This document shows, in pieces, positions 1 through 7,016 of a stretch of 8,959 bases of DNA; the first letter of the stretch is position 1; each line of letters begins with the position of its first letter. The notes beneath the pieces are model-generated. The model ran no database searches. It saw nothing but the letters and a program-made list of their open reading frames with translations, and was not told where the DNA came from. The position numbers and the translations under genes are program-made. Source of the stretch: Anaerolineales bacterium (lineage in GTDB: Bacteria; Chloroflexota; Anaerolineae; Anaerolineales; Villigracilaceae); the NCBI GenBank assembly GCA_016789485.1, contig JAEURE010000089.1, forward strand, positions 1 to 8,959, in the 5' to 3' direction.

Positions 1-743
1 TAGATGAAGGCGCATCCGTCCACTACGTGGAAGGTTGTACCGCTCCACAGTACACTACTAATTCTTTCCACAGCGGCGTGATCGAGATCATCGTCAAGAA
101 GGGCGCACGCTCGCGTTATTCGACCATTCAAAACTGGTCAACCAATGTATTCAATCTCGTGACCCAGCGCGCTAAAGTATTTGCGAACGCCTCTCATGAA
201 TGGGTGGATGCCAACCTCGGCTCCAAACTCACTATGAAATACCCGTCCTGCTATTTAATGGAGCCTGGCGCGCATGGCGAAATGCTTTCCATGGCATTCG
301 CAGGTCCCGGACAAACTCAAGATGCCGGTTCAAAGATGATGCATTTCGCACCCAACACCACCAGCAAGATCGTTTCCAAATCCATCAGCAAGGGTGGTGG
401 TCGCGCTTCCTATCGCGGCATGGTGAAGGTCTATAAAGGCTCGAAGGGCGTCAAATCCAACGTGGTTTGCGACGCGCTTTTGCTCGACCCCAAATCCCGT
501 TCTGACACCTATCCCACCATTGAAATTGACGAGGACGATGTGACCATTGGTCACGAGGCTTCCGTCAGCAAAGTGGGTGAGGAACAACTTTTCTATCTCA
601 TGTCCCGCGGTCTCAGCGAAGAAGAAGCCACTACCATGGTCGTTTCCGGCTTCATCGAGCCGCTCGTCAAGGAATTACCCATGGAATATGCAGTTGAAAT
701 GAACCGCTTGATCCAACTTCAAATGGAAGGATCGATTGGCTAA
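1..743 (+). CDS. sufB: SufB, Fe-S cluster scaffold subunit (5'-truncated by window edge)
   Basis: This is the C-terminal part of SufB, the scaffold subunit of the cytoplasmic SufBCD complex, on which Fe-S clusters are built. The first complete codon is at position 3 and the frame stays open to TAA at 741-743; the start lies outside the window. The first visible residues include the SufB hallmark [10 protein letters not shown]. Further on, VVCDALLL is followed exactly 28 residues later by the His of GHEAS. This is the same spacing as Cys405 to His433-Glu434 in E. coli SufB, residues known to be needed for cluster formation at the SufB-SufD interface. The C-terminal [13 protein letters not shown] segment is also typical. 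sufD follows with overlap or a 1-nt gap, so the two are coupled. sufC is expected upstream but cannot be seen. Identification is firm. Confidence 0.96.
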   Translation, partial: DEGASVHYVEGCTAPQYTTNSFHSGVIEIIVKKGARSRYSTIQNWSTNVFNLVTQRAKVFANASHEWVDANLGSKLTMKYPSCYLMEPGAHGEMLSMAFAGPGQTQDAGSKMMHFAPNTTSKIVSKSISKGGGRASYRGMVKVYKGSKGVKSNVVCDALLLDPKSRSDTYPTIEIDEDDVTIGHEASVSKVGEEQLFYLMSRGLSEEEATTMVVSGFIEPLVKELPMEYAVEMNRLIQLQMEGSIG

Positions 744-2082
744 CATGCAGGAGAAACCAAAAGTATCAGTAAGTAGAACTCGACGCGAATCAGCCGCAAA
801 GGACTTTACCTTCACGCAGACAGATATCCCCGCATCGAGCAACGGACTCGCTTCTTTCCGCGCCTCAGCCTGGGACTCTTTCAAAAAGTTTTCCCTCCCC
901 GTCACCACGGATGAAGCCTGGCGCCGCACGGATTTACGCTTATTGCCTGCTGATGATTTCAAACTCCCTAAAGCAGGAGCGTTTGAAGATCTGCCTGTTG
1001 TCCCTGAATATTTGCTCCAGTCATTGACTGGTGATCAGCACGGCGGACAAATCACATTACTGCCCGGCGGCTCCCAAATTCAATTGGATGATGAGCTTGC
1101 AAAGAAAGGCGTGGTCTTCACAGACTTCCGTACAGCTGAAAAGAATCATGCCGACCTGCTCGCGAAGTTGATCGGCCAGATCGTGAAGCCTGAAGATGGC
1201 AAGTTTGCTGCGCTGGCTTCAGCTCTGGCTCAAAACGGCGTGTTGCTTTACGTTCCCAAGAATGTGCAGGTGGAATATCCGCTTCACTCCGTGCTTTGGG
1301 GGCCCGGCACCGACCTTGCTCACTTCTCTCACTTGATCGTTTACGTGGAAGATGGAGCTTCTGTGACGTATGTTCACGAAGCAGCATCTCCTGATGAAAC
1401 AGGTCATGCCATGCATGCCGGCGTGGTTGAAATTTATGTTGGCAAGGATGCCAACCTGCGTTTTGTCGAATTACAATCCTGGGGACGTCACGTGTGGAAC
1501 TTCTCCCACGAGCGCGCTCGTGTCGAGCGTGGCGGTAACCTCGACTGGATTTTCGGTGCGGTCGGTTCACGCCTCACCAAGAATTTCTCAGACCTTGACC
1601 TGGCTGGTGAGGGGTCTGTGGGGCGTATGTCCGGTTTCTATTTTACAGATGGAACTCAGCATCTTGATCATGACACTCAGCAGAATCACCTTGCCCCGCA
1701 CACCACCAGCGACTTGTTGTTCAAAGGCGCTTTGAAGGGCAAAAGTCGTTCTGTCTGGCAGGGCATGATCTATGTGGCGCCCGGCGCACAGAAGACGGAT
1801 GGTTATCAGGCAAATCGCAACCTTGTCCTTGATGATCAAGCTCGCGCAGATTCGATCCCGGGCCTGGAAATTCTTGCAGACGATGTCCGCTGTACACATG
1901 GTGCAACGGTTGGTAAACTGGAAGCCGAGCCGCTCTTCTACTTAAAATCACGCGGTATCCCGCAGCGTGAAGCGGAGCAGTTGGTTGTTGAGGGTTTCTT
2001 CGACCCGATCATGCAGCGCATTCCGTTCGAAGGTGTGCGAGAAAGATTTCAGCAGGCGATTCAGGATAAGTTATCTGGTTAG
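736..2082 (+). CDS. sufD: SufD, SufBCD complex subunit
   Basis: SufD is the SufB paralogue that pairs with it in the SufBC2D scaffold complex and is needed for iron entry. The protein is about 445-448 residues, near the usual length. Its C-terminal half carries the family beta-helix signature: [19 protein letters not shown], then [17 protein letters not shown]. The His in CTHGATVG matches the SufD histidine (His360 in E. coli) placed at the SufB-SufD interface. The start is uncertain. TTG at 736 lies 5 nt after GGAAGG (725-730) and would overlap the sufB stop. ATG at 745 directly follows that stop but its Shine-Dalgarno spacing would be about 14 nt. Either start gives tight coupling to sufB. 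A strong terminator follows the stop, so this gene closes the first suf transcription unit. Confidence 0.95.
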   Translation: MANMQEKPKVSVSRTRRESAAKDFTFTQTDIPASSNGLASFRASAWDSFKKFSLPVTTDEAWRRTDLRLLPADDFKLPKAGAFEDLPVVPEYLLQSLTGDQHGGQITLLPGGSQIQLDDELAKKGVVFTDFRTAEKNHADLLAKLIGQIVKPEDGKFAALASALAQNGVLLYVPKNVQVEYPLHSVLWGPGTDLAHFSHLIVYVEDGASVTYVHEAASPDETGHAMHAGVVEIYVGKDANLRFVELQSWGRHVWNFSHERARVERGGNLDWIFGAVGSRLTKNFSDLDLAGEGSVGRMSGFYFTDGTQHLDHDTQQNHLAPHTTSDLLFKGALKGKSRSVWQGMIYVAPGAQKTDGYQANRNLVLDDQARADSIPGLEILADDVRCTHGATVGKLEAEPLFYLKSRGIPQREAEQLVVEGFFDPIMQRIPFEGVRERFQQAIQDKLSG

Positions 2083-2089
2083 ATGTTTT

Positions 2090-2126
2090 GAACCTGACAT
2101 GCAGGGAAACTGCATGTCAGGTTTTT
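2090..2126 (+). terminator. Rho-independent terminator after sufD
   Basis: A perfect 14-bp stem (2091-2104 pairing with 2110-2123) encloses a GGAAA loop (2105-2109). It is followed by a run of five T (2122-2126), the first two of which belong to the stem. It begins 8 nt after the sufD stop. The stem strength and T-run make an intrinsic terminator likely. There is no matching T-run on the other strand, so it should act mainly on plus-strand transcripts. Confidence 0.85.
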
Positions 2127-2231
2127 CGGCGGTACAAATTTTCAGATTTAGGTCAGGCTATTTGGTGGGAGCAGCCAACAGTTAAGTTATGAGGCGGAGG
2201 GCGTCTCAATTTTCAAGACAGGATGTGTGTC

Positions 2232-2873
2232 ATGGTAGTCAAGTCAAAAGCGAAACCCAAGCAAAAGTCCAAAACTAATGTAAAGGCAAAGGTAACACTT
2301 AAGTCCAAGGCGGCGGTAAAAGCAAAGTCTGCTGCGAAGACAACCTACAAGCCAAAAGTAAAGGCGAAAAAATTGAAAAAACAAGCTGTAAAGCCGGGCG
2401 TAAAAACCAGCCCTGTAAGTGAGCCGAAAGTAAAGCCGCAGGTAAATGTTGCCGCTGCCATGATGAATGCCGCGGCGAAAACGCATGTAGTTGCAAAGCC
2501 TGTACCTTCCATTGTGAAGCGGACGTTGATTCCTTTGGTGGATCGTCACAAGCCCATTAAGCGTTCCACACGTGTGAATCAATTTGCCTTCATGAAGGCC
2601 CCCGGGCTGGAACACGCCTTTGAAGTGGGTGATTCTGTGGAGGTGTTTTGCGACCATGAAAAAAGCCGCGAACGTATCCGCGGCTGGATCAAAGGTATTG
2701 TCGTTCAAGTGGATAATAAAATGGTGGCAGTACAATTCCGCTCGAATGTATATCTCACGGACGGCTGGATGGTGCCTGACCGCATCCTTTGGTATCCGCT
2801 GACTTCTGAGCATATCCGCCCTGTGGCTGGTAAGAAGCCCGCGATGAAAAAAGATTTTATTCCCGACTATTAG
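2232..2873 (+). CDS. Lysine-rich tail plus SH3/KOW-like domain protein, function unknown
   Basis: I do not recognise this gene as a named family. The 213-residue protein has two parts. Residues 1-60 contain 22 lysines and no acidic residue, arranged as KxK and VKAK/VKPK-like units with Ala, Val, Ser and Pro, resembling bacterial histone-H1-like tails. After a linker, residues about 128-197 (HAFEVGDSVEVF through YPLTSEHIRP) look like a small all-beta barrel of SH3, Tudor or KOW type, with GDSVEVF, a GWIKGIVVQV strand pair and several aromatics. There is no signal peptide or membrane segment. ATG 2232 is preferred because AGGA (2220-2223) lies 8 nt upstream; an in-frame ATG at 2223 lacks such a site. 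It sits between the sufD terminator and sufS. Binding to nucleic acid or ribosomes through the basic tail is inference only. Confidence 0.8.
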   Translation: MVVKSKAKPKQKSKTNVKAKVTLKSKAAVKAKSAAKTTYKPKVKAKKLKKQAVKPGVKTSPVSEPKVKPQVNVAAAMMNAAAKTHVVAKPVPSIVKRTLIPLVDRHKPIKRSTRVNQFAFMKAPGLEHAFEVGDSVEVFCDHEKSRERIRGWIKGIVVQVDNKMVAVQFRSNVYLTDGWMVPDRILWYPLTSEHIRPVAGKKPAMKKDFIPDY

Positions 2874-2903
2874 AAAGTGATTGACTGCGGGCAAATACGC
2901 GAA

Positions 2904-2920
2904 TAAACCGTATCGGTTTG
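2904..2920. promoter_or_regulatory. Palindrome upstream of sufS, possible operator
   Basis: AAACCG (2905-2910) and CGGTTT (2914-2919) form a perfect inverted repeat around TAT, with a T.G pair at the edges. It lies 21 nt before the sufS ATG in a 67-nt intergenic gap. A -35-like TTGACT sits at 2881-2886, but no convincing -10 follows at 16-18 nt. No T-run follows, so it is not an intrinsic terminator. An operator for an Fe-S-responsive repressor (Rrf2/IscR or SufR type) is a guess from position. The sequence does not match the cyanobacterial SufR site CAAC-N6-GTTG. Confidence 0.35.
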
Positions 2921-2940
2921 CCGTCAGTTGTATTTTCTCC

Positions 2941-4167
2941 ATGACTCTCGATATAGAAAAAATCCGCAAAGACTTTCCGATCCTTGAGCGCGAAACGCGC
3001 CCCGGCGTGCGCGTGACCTATCTAGATTCCACGGCTACTTCGCAAAAGCCCGTGCAGGTCATTGAGGCGATGAACGATTATTATCGCCGTTCAAATGCGA
3101 ACATCCATCGCGGCGTGCATACGCTTGCTGAAGAAGCCACTTCCATGTATGAAAGTGCGCGCGAAAAGATCGCGAAGTTCATCAATGCATCATCGTCGCG
3201 TGAAGTTATTTATACGCGGAATACGACTGAATCAATAAATCTCATTGCTTATTCCTGGGGGCGCGCAAACTTGAAAACGGGCGACCTTGTCATTTTGACG
3301 GAGATGGAACATCACAGCAATCTCGTTCCCTGGCATATGCTGCAAGCGGAACGGGGGATCGAGTTGGAATTCATCCCTGTGACGGAGGATGGCTTGCTTG
3401 ATCTGGAAACGTATAAAACGCTTCTTGACCGCCGCCCGAAACTGGTCTCGTTTACACACATGTCCAACGTCCTCGGCACGATCAACCCCGCTGCTGAGAT
3501 CATCCGCATGGGACACGAAGTTGGCGCAGTTGTCCTCGTGGATGGGGCGCAGTCCGTGCCGCATCTCAAGGTGGATATGCAAACTCTTGATGCGGATTTC
3601 TATGCCTTCTCTGCCCATAAAATGTGCGGACCAACCGGCATTGGCGCATTATATGGAAAGACTGTCTTGCTCGAATCCATGCCCCCGTTTTTAGGCGGTG
3701 GCGACATGATCAAGGAAGTAAAGCTGCGCTCTTTCCGTCCAAACACATTGCCGCATAAATTTGAAGCAGGGACTCCTGCCATTGCGGAAGCTGTCGGGTT
3801 TGGCGCCGCCGTAGATTACCTTTCAACCGTCGGCATGGAAAGAATCGCTGCGCACGAGCATGAAGTCACCGAGTACGCGTTGGATCGTTTGGAAGAAATC
3901 CCCGGCGTGAAATTGTTTGGTCCATCTGCTGATAAAAAAGGCGGAGTGGCCGCGTTCACGCTTGAAGGTGTGCATCCGCATGATGTGGCGCAAATTCTTG
4001 ACCAGGATGGAATTGCTGTGCGAGCTGGCCATCACTGCGCGCAGCCTCTGCATGAAAAATTCGGCATCCCTGCCACGAGCCGCGCTTCCTTCTATTTGTA
4101 TAATACAAAAGAAGAAGTTGATTTGCTGGTGAGCGGTATCTATAAAGTTAAAGAAATGTTTGGATAA
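2941..4167 (+). CDS. sufS: SufS, cysteine desulfurase (group II)
   Basis: This PLP-dependent enzyme converts cysteine to alanine and holds the released sulfur as an enzyme persulfide for Fe-S assembly in the cytoplasm. From ATG 2941 it is 408 residues, against 406 in E. coli SufS. The PLP lysine is K227 in FSAHKMCGPTG, the aspartate that contacts the PLP ring lies in VDGAQSVPH, and the persulfide cysteine is C366 in RAGHHCAQPL, in the short-loop group II context. H347 in VHPHD lies 19 residues before C366, like His342 of B. subtilis SufS, which takes part in zinc-ligand exchange with SufU. This fits the sufU gene 2 nt downstream. The frame extends back to TTG 2881, but homology begins at 2941 and the extra 20 residues look non-native. 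No clear Shine-Dalgarno precedes 2941. Confidence 0.96.
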   Translation: MTLDIEKIRKDFPILERETRPGVRVTYLDSTATSQKPVQVIEAMNDYYRRSNANIHRGVHTLAEEATSMYESAREKIAKFINASSSREVIYTRNTTESINLIAYSWGRANLKTGDLVILTEMEHHSNLVPWHMLQAERGIELEFIPVTEDGLLDLETYKTLLDRRPKLVSFTHMSNVLGTINPAAEIIRMGHEVGAVVLVDGAQSVPHLKVDMQTLDADFYAFSAHKMCGPTGIGALYGKTVLLESMPPFLGGGDMIKEVKLRSFRPNTLPHKFEAGTPAIAEAVGFGAAVDYLSTVGMERIAAHEHEVTEYALDRLEEIPGVKLFGPSADKKGGVAAFTLEGVHPHDVAQILDQDGIAVRAGHHCAQPLHEKFGIPATSRASFYLYNTKEEVDLLVSGIYKVKEMFG

Positions 4168-4169
4168 TT

Positions 4170-4565
4170 ATGGACGATCTCTATCGCGAAGTTATCATTG
4201 AGCATTATAAAAACCCGTCTTATCGTGGAAAACTTGACCCGCACGATATTTCCTTTGCGGACAATAATCCACTGTGCGGCGACCACATCCAGATTGACCT
4301 GCGTGTAGACAGCGGCGGTATTGTGACCGAAGCTATGTTTGATGGTCACGGCTGCGCCATCTCTCAGGCTTCCGCAGATTTATTGATGGAATCCATCATT
4401 GGCAAGCCGCTCGAAGAAGTGAAGAAACTCAACAAGGACTCTGTCCTTGAATTGCTCGGAATCGACCTGGGTCCTGTGCGCTTGAAATGTGCTTTGCTTT
4501 CTTTGAAAGTTTTGAAGGCAGGTGTCTATGGGTTGGGAGAAGCCAGCGACTCGCTGGTGGAATAA
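4170..4565 (+). CDS. sufU: SufU, sulfur acceptor / U-type Fe-S assembly protein
   Basis: A U-type protein of 131 residues that receives persulfide sulfur from SufS and passes it to SufBCD. The three ligand cysteines are C36 in NPLCGDH, C62 in GHGCAISQAS and C107 in VRLKCALLSLK; D38 completes the zinc/cluster site. The residue before C107 is Lys, as in SufU (RIKC), rather than the His of IscU. However, the C62-C107 distance is 45 residues, close to IscU (43 in E. coli) and much shorter than in B. subtilis SufU (62). It therefore lacks the SufU insertion. Start ATG 4170 is 2 nt after the sufS stop, with only a weak GGA upstream, so translational coupling is likely. The SufU call rests on pairing with SufS and on the Lys; a scaffold role like IscU cannot be excluded. 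Confidence 0.92.
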   Translation: MDDLYREVIIEHYKNPSYRGKLDPHDISFADNNPLCGDHIQIDLRVDSGGIVTEAMFDGHGCAISQASADLLMESIIGKPLEEVKKLNKDSVLELLGIDLGPVRLKCALLSLKVLKAGVYGLGEASDSLVE

Positions 4566-4597
4566 TACCTGGGTTGTGATCGTGGATGGGAATCCTT

Positions 4598-4942
4598 ATG
4601 TTCAATTACACAAACTATGATGAATCCAAAGTTGAATTTGCAGAAATCGCTCCCGCATCAGAATTGCCGAGCGGGGAGCGTTTATTTGTTGACCTAGGCG
4701 ATCAGCCGATTGTCATCTTCAATATCGCCGGACAACTCTTTGCAATTGGCGATGTTTGCACGCATGATGATGGTCCGCTGGGAGATGGGGTGATCGAAGG
4801 TTTCAATGTTGTCTGCCCTCGACACGGCGCGGAGTTTGACATCCGCACCGGGCAGGCGGTGCAAATGCCCGCGGTAGTGGATATCCCTGCCTATCCTGTG
4901 CAGGTGCGAGATGGAATTATTTTTGTGGGTGTGCCAAAATAA
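4598..4942 (+). CDS. Small Rieske [2Fe-2S] ferredoxin (NirD/BphF-like)
   Basis: A soluble single-domain Rieske protein of 114 residues from ATG 4598, or 118 from the in-frame ATG at 4586. The [2Fe-2S] cluster motifs are complete: CTHDDGPLGDG supplies one Cys and one His, and CPRHGAEFD, 16 residues later, supplies the second pair. These residues are C58, H60, C77 and H80 in the longer form. There is no signal peptide, transmembrane anchor or catalytic domain, so it is a cytoplasmic electron carrier rather than a bc1 or oxygenase component. ATG 4598 is preferred because GGGA at 4588-4591 is 6 nt upstream; 4586 has no clear ribosome binding site. It is last in the sufS-sufU unit, about 32 nt after sufU. 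A role as electron donor for Fe-S assembly is inferred from context. Confidence 0.92.
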   Translation: MFNYTNYDESKVEFAEIAPASELPSGERLFVDLGDQPIVIFNIAGQLFAIGDVCTHDDGPLGDGVIEGFNVVCPRHGAEFDIRTGQAVQMPAVVDIPAYPVQVRDGIIFVGVPK

Positions 4943-4944
4943 AT

Positions 4945-4980
4945 AAAAAAACCGGAGACCGCGCGGTCTCCAGTTTTTTT
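4945..4980. terminator. Bidirectional terminator between convergent units
   Basis: GGAGACC (4954-4960), GCGC and GGTCTCC (4965-4971) form a GC-rich hairpin. It is flanked by seven A (4945-4951) and seven T (4974-4980), which can also pair, with one C/A mismatch. Each strand therefore shows a stem followed by seven T. It lies 2 nt after the Rieske gene stop and 16 nt from the stop of the opposing DUF4013 gene, so it can end both transcripts. Confidence 0.92.
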
Positions 4981-4996
4981 ATTTTGTTCTCAGCAG

Positions 4997-5767
4997 CTAT
5001 GCGTTTTTCTCTTCAAGCTTGACCACTCCATCGTGATATGCCTGTGCAAATAAAGTGAAAAGGATGATTGTTAAGTATGCGGTAATAAAGGCAAAGAGAA
5101 AAGGTAGTATTACACATAAAATCATAGTCATGTAAATGACTTGAAAAGCAACCATAACCATCATGTATAGCCCGCCGCCAATGACAAGCGCCAGAAAGAA
5201 TCCGCCCAGGTTAGCTCTGAAGATGGACCACCACGCGCGTAGTTGAAACCCTGCTGCGAATGTGTCCGTTGCTGCAACGTGCGAAAGAGCGGGAGGTAGC
5301 ACGAGCCATAGTATCAGGCTAAAGAACATACCCAGACCGAATAGCGCCATTCCACCAAATGAGGTTAACATCATGATGCCTGTCAATTGATTGGCGGTTG
5401 CAGGATTATAGGGATCCCCGGAAAGCATGCCCAGGAATGCGGGCATCATCATTGCAAAATATCCAAGCAGCATGGGGAAGAATACTGGAATTGAATAGAT
5501 GAAATTTACTCCAAATAATTTTCCGCCAAGCGGCAGGTAATCCTTCCAATCCTTCCAGTCAGGCATGGATGGTGCTTGCTTCTCCACAATGATTTGCCTC
5601 ATGATGGCCCCTGCGTAGCCCAGGATGAACAGCCAGGGGATGATCGGAACGATGAAACTGGCAAGTCCCAATGCCGATGCGATCAATAGCCTGTTGCGGC
5701 TCTCGGAGTCTTTAAGTGGAAAATATAAAAGTGTTTGTAGGTCAGTCATTGAGCGATTTTGTTGCAT
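4997..5767 (-). CDS. DUF4013 family multi-pass membrane protein
   Basis: A 256-residue integral membrane protein with about six hydrophobic segments: around residues 28-55, 85-113, 128-160 and a long stretch at 187-245 that would hold two or more helices. The region between the first helices has the feature I associate with DUF4013, a short polar stretch with MPDWKDWKDYLPLGGKLFGV. The family has no established function; a role in envelope or membrane homeostasis is only a guess. The start at 5767 is well supported: GGAGGG lies 6 nt upstream on the minus strand. It is the last gene of the minus-strand unit, 35 nt after the DinB-like gene, and ends at the bidirectional terminator. An A/T-rich GATAAAAT on the minus strand near the upstream stop could be an internal -10, without a matching -35. 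Confidence 0.82.
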   Translation of the reverse strand: MQQNRSMTDLQTLLYFPLKDSESRNRLLIASALGLASFIVPIIPWLFILGYAGAIMRQIIVEKQAPSMPDWKDWKDYLPLGGKLFGVNFIYSIPVFFPMLLGYFAMMMPAFLGMLSGDPYNPATANQLTGIMMLTSFGGMALFGLGMFFSLILWLVLPPALSHVAATDTFAAGFQLRAWWSIFRANLGGFFLALVIGGGLYMMVMVAFQVIYMTMILCVILPFLFAFITAYLTIILFTLFAQAYHDGVVKLEEKNA

Positions 5768-5802
5768 GAATTACCCTCCACAGGAATTTTTTACCTATTT
5801 TA

Positions 5803-6312
5803 TCACCACTCACCTGCGTAACGGATTTTAAATGGCTTGCTGTTCTGTTCAATCTGCCACCTTTGTAATTCCACCAATTGGCGGATATGCAAATTGTCAT
5901 GTGCCGCCCACGAGGCGAACATATCACCAGCACGCATTGAGCCAAACTTTGACTTATAGATAATATTCCAATCCACGTTTTTTAATTTTCTCAGCCACGC
6001 CAGTGATTTTGTCCGCTCGCGAAAGAACTTCGTTTTCATTTTCCCAAAATCCTGTTCGTTGTATTTCCGCAACTTCACCCATGCCTGTGGAGCGATGGGA
6101 TGCCATTCTTCGTTTTGGCGATGTAAGATGAAATCCAAATGCTCGCGAAAATCTTCGCGCTCTTCATCGTACAGGTGACAAGTCACTTCGAGAATGGACC
6201 ACGTCCCTTTGGACGGCTTAATCTTCGCCTCTTCCGCGCTGACGCCTGTCAGCAAAGCCCGAATTATTTCCGTGCTTTGAGTGAGTTCCTTGTACAGAAT
6301 CTTGAATTCCAT
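5803..6312 (-). CDS. DinB-like / YfiT-type four-helix metal protein
   Basis: A 169-residue protein with the layout of the DinB/YfiT/MDMPI superfamily: four long helices and a metal site built from three histidines. The likely ligands are H46 in EVTCHLYDEE and H138 plus H142 in WAAHDNLHIRQ, the usual H...HxxxH pattern near the N- and C-terminal ends. The GTWSILEV stretch before H46 is also typical (the W-S/T-x-x-E motif). Family members include thiol transferases using bacillithiol or mycothiol, hydrolases and proteins of unknown role, so the substrate cannot be read from the sequence. It starts 16 nt after the deacetylase stop and is followed 35 nt later by the DUF4013 gene. The ribosome binding site is weak (AGAAAGATC), suggesting translation linked to the upstream gene. 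Confidence 0.85.
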   Translation of the reverse strand: MEFKILYKELTQSTEIIRALLTGVSAEEAKIKPSKGTWSILEVTCHLYDEEREDFREHLDFILHRQNEEWHPIAPQAWVKLRKYNEQDFGKMKTKFFRERTKSLAWLRKLKNVDWNIIYKSKFGSMRAGDMFASWAAHDNLHIRQLVELQRWQIEQNSKPFKIRYAGEW

Positions 6313-6328
6313 GATTGGATCTTTCTGC

Positions 6329-6961
6329 TTATGCGTTGAATGTCCCTACGATCCTCAAAATATCAAACCCCTCCGCAAAAGGACGTTCCGCAAGCGCTCC
6401 ATGGCGCACCATGATGGAGCGGGTCAGTTCGCTGTTGAAATAATAGCGATCCTGATAGGTTTTGTATTGTGCCAATGCCTCGATCTTCTTGTTCACATCT
6501 TCTTCTGTGACTTCCACAAGAAAGTGAGGAAAGAAACCGTAGGATGAACGCACAACATCAAAGCCCAATACAGTGATGCCGCGAAAGGCGCGTAGGGCTT
6601 CATCGGTCATTGTATTGTGGTCCTGGTGGACGTCTTGTTTGGAATGAGTGAAGATCAGATCAGGGTTGAAGTCTTTGCGTAGTTTGAGGAAATATTCGAG
6701 AATATCCTGCCGCGAGTCGGGGAACACGCGTGTGCTGAAAGGCCCGAACATGACCTTTTCTTCGGGCACTCCCAGCACCTTCATGGATTTGAGATGCTCG
6801 CCTTTGACATGCAGCAAGTCTGGGTTTTTCTGGTTATCAGAAAGCGTGACGCACAGAACGTCTGTTTTTTTGACGATATGATGCAGGAATGCTCCACAGC
6901 CGATTTCAATATCGTCCGGATGTGCACCGAGGAAAAGGACTTTTTTGCCGAAGAAGTTCAT
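6329..6961 (-). CDS. PIG-L / LmbE family zinc-dependent deacetylase
   Basis: A 210-residue cytoplasmic enzyme of the PIG-L family, which removes N-acetyl groups from amino-sugar conjugates (GlcNAc-PI, mycothiol and bacillithiol precursors, antibiotic intermediates, surface-sugar precursors). AHPDDIEIGCG at residues 13-23 provides the zinc ligands His14 and Asp17 and the catalytic-base Asp16. HQDHN at 112-116 provides the third metal ligand. These are the complete family motifs. The start at 6961 agrees with the family N-terminus, but no Shine-Dalgarno precedes it; instead a strong palindrome ends 10 nt upstream. It is the second gene of a minus-strand unit behind a methyltransferase and before a DinB-fold protein. 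The substrate is unknown. The C-terminal half (FFPHFLVEVTEEDVNKKIEAL) also resembles PIG-L proteins of surface-sugar loci, so a bacillithiol role is only one option. Confidence 0.9.
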   Translation of the reverse strand: MNFFGKKVLFLGAHPDDIEIGCGAFLHHIVKKTDVLCVTLSDNQKNPDLLHVKGEHLKSMKVLGVPEEKVMFGPFSTRVFPDSRQDILEYFLKLRKDFNPDLIFTHSKQDVHQDHNTMTDEALRAFRGITVLGFDVVRSSYGFFPHFLVEVTEEDVNKKIEALAQYKTYQDRYYFNSELTRSIMVRHGALAERPFAEGFDILRIVGTFNA

Positions 6962-6971
6962 AATATGATGA

Positions 6972-7008
6972 TGTCATCGCGAGGGCGGATTTCACCCTCG
7001 CGATGACA
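6972..7008. repeat. REP-like palindrome (14-bp perfect stem)
   Basis: TGTCATCGCGAGGG (6972-6985) is exactly complementary to 6995-7008, enclosing a 9-nt loop. No T-run follows on either strand, so it is not a standard terminator. The core resembles the GTCATTGCGAGG-type short palindromes that I recall as dispersed in many bacterial genomes, including Chloroflexota. It lies in the 55-nt gap between the methyltransferase stop and the deacetylase start. It is the only copy in this window, so repetitiveness is inferred, not seen. Confidence 0.7.
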
Positions 7009-7016
7009 AAACCTCT

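Noticed and set aside
1118..1570. Minus-strand open frame of 150 codons inside sufD
   Set aside because: Arginine- and serine-rich translation typical of an antisense shadow; sufD is unambiguous on the plus strand.
2256..2460. Tandem DNA repeat in the lysine-rich coding region
   Set aside because: GTAAAGGC/GTAAAGCC units recur but at irregular spacing. This reflects lysine/alanine codon bias rather than a true tandem array, and no CRISPR-like repeat-spacer order exists.
2905..2919. Terminator after the lysine-rich gene
   Set aside because: Stem of only 6 bp and no T-run after it; an operator is a better reading.
2881..2940. TTG start at 2881 extending SufS by 20 residues
   Set aside because: SufS homology starts at ATG 2941 and the total length then matches the family. 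The extension overlaps the palindrome and promoter-like sequence.
2244..2969. Minus-strand open frame of 241 codons opposite the lysine-rich gene
   Set aside because: It is the antisense of a lysine-codon-rich stretch and runs into sufS. Its protein is low in complexity with no recognisable domain, while the plus-strand gene has a ribosome binding site and a domain.
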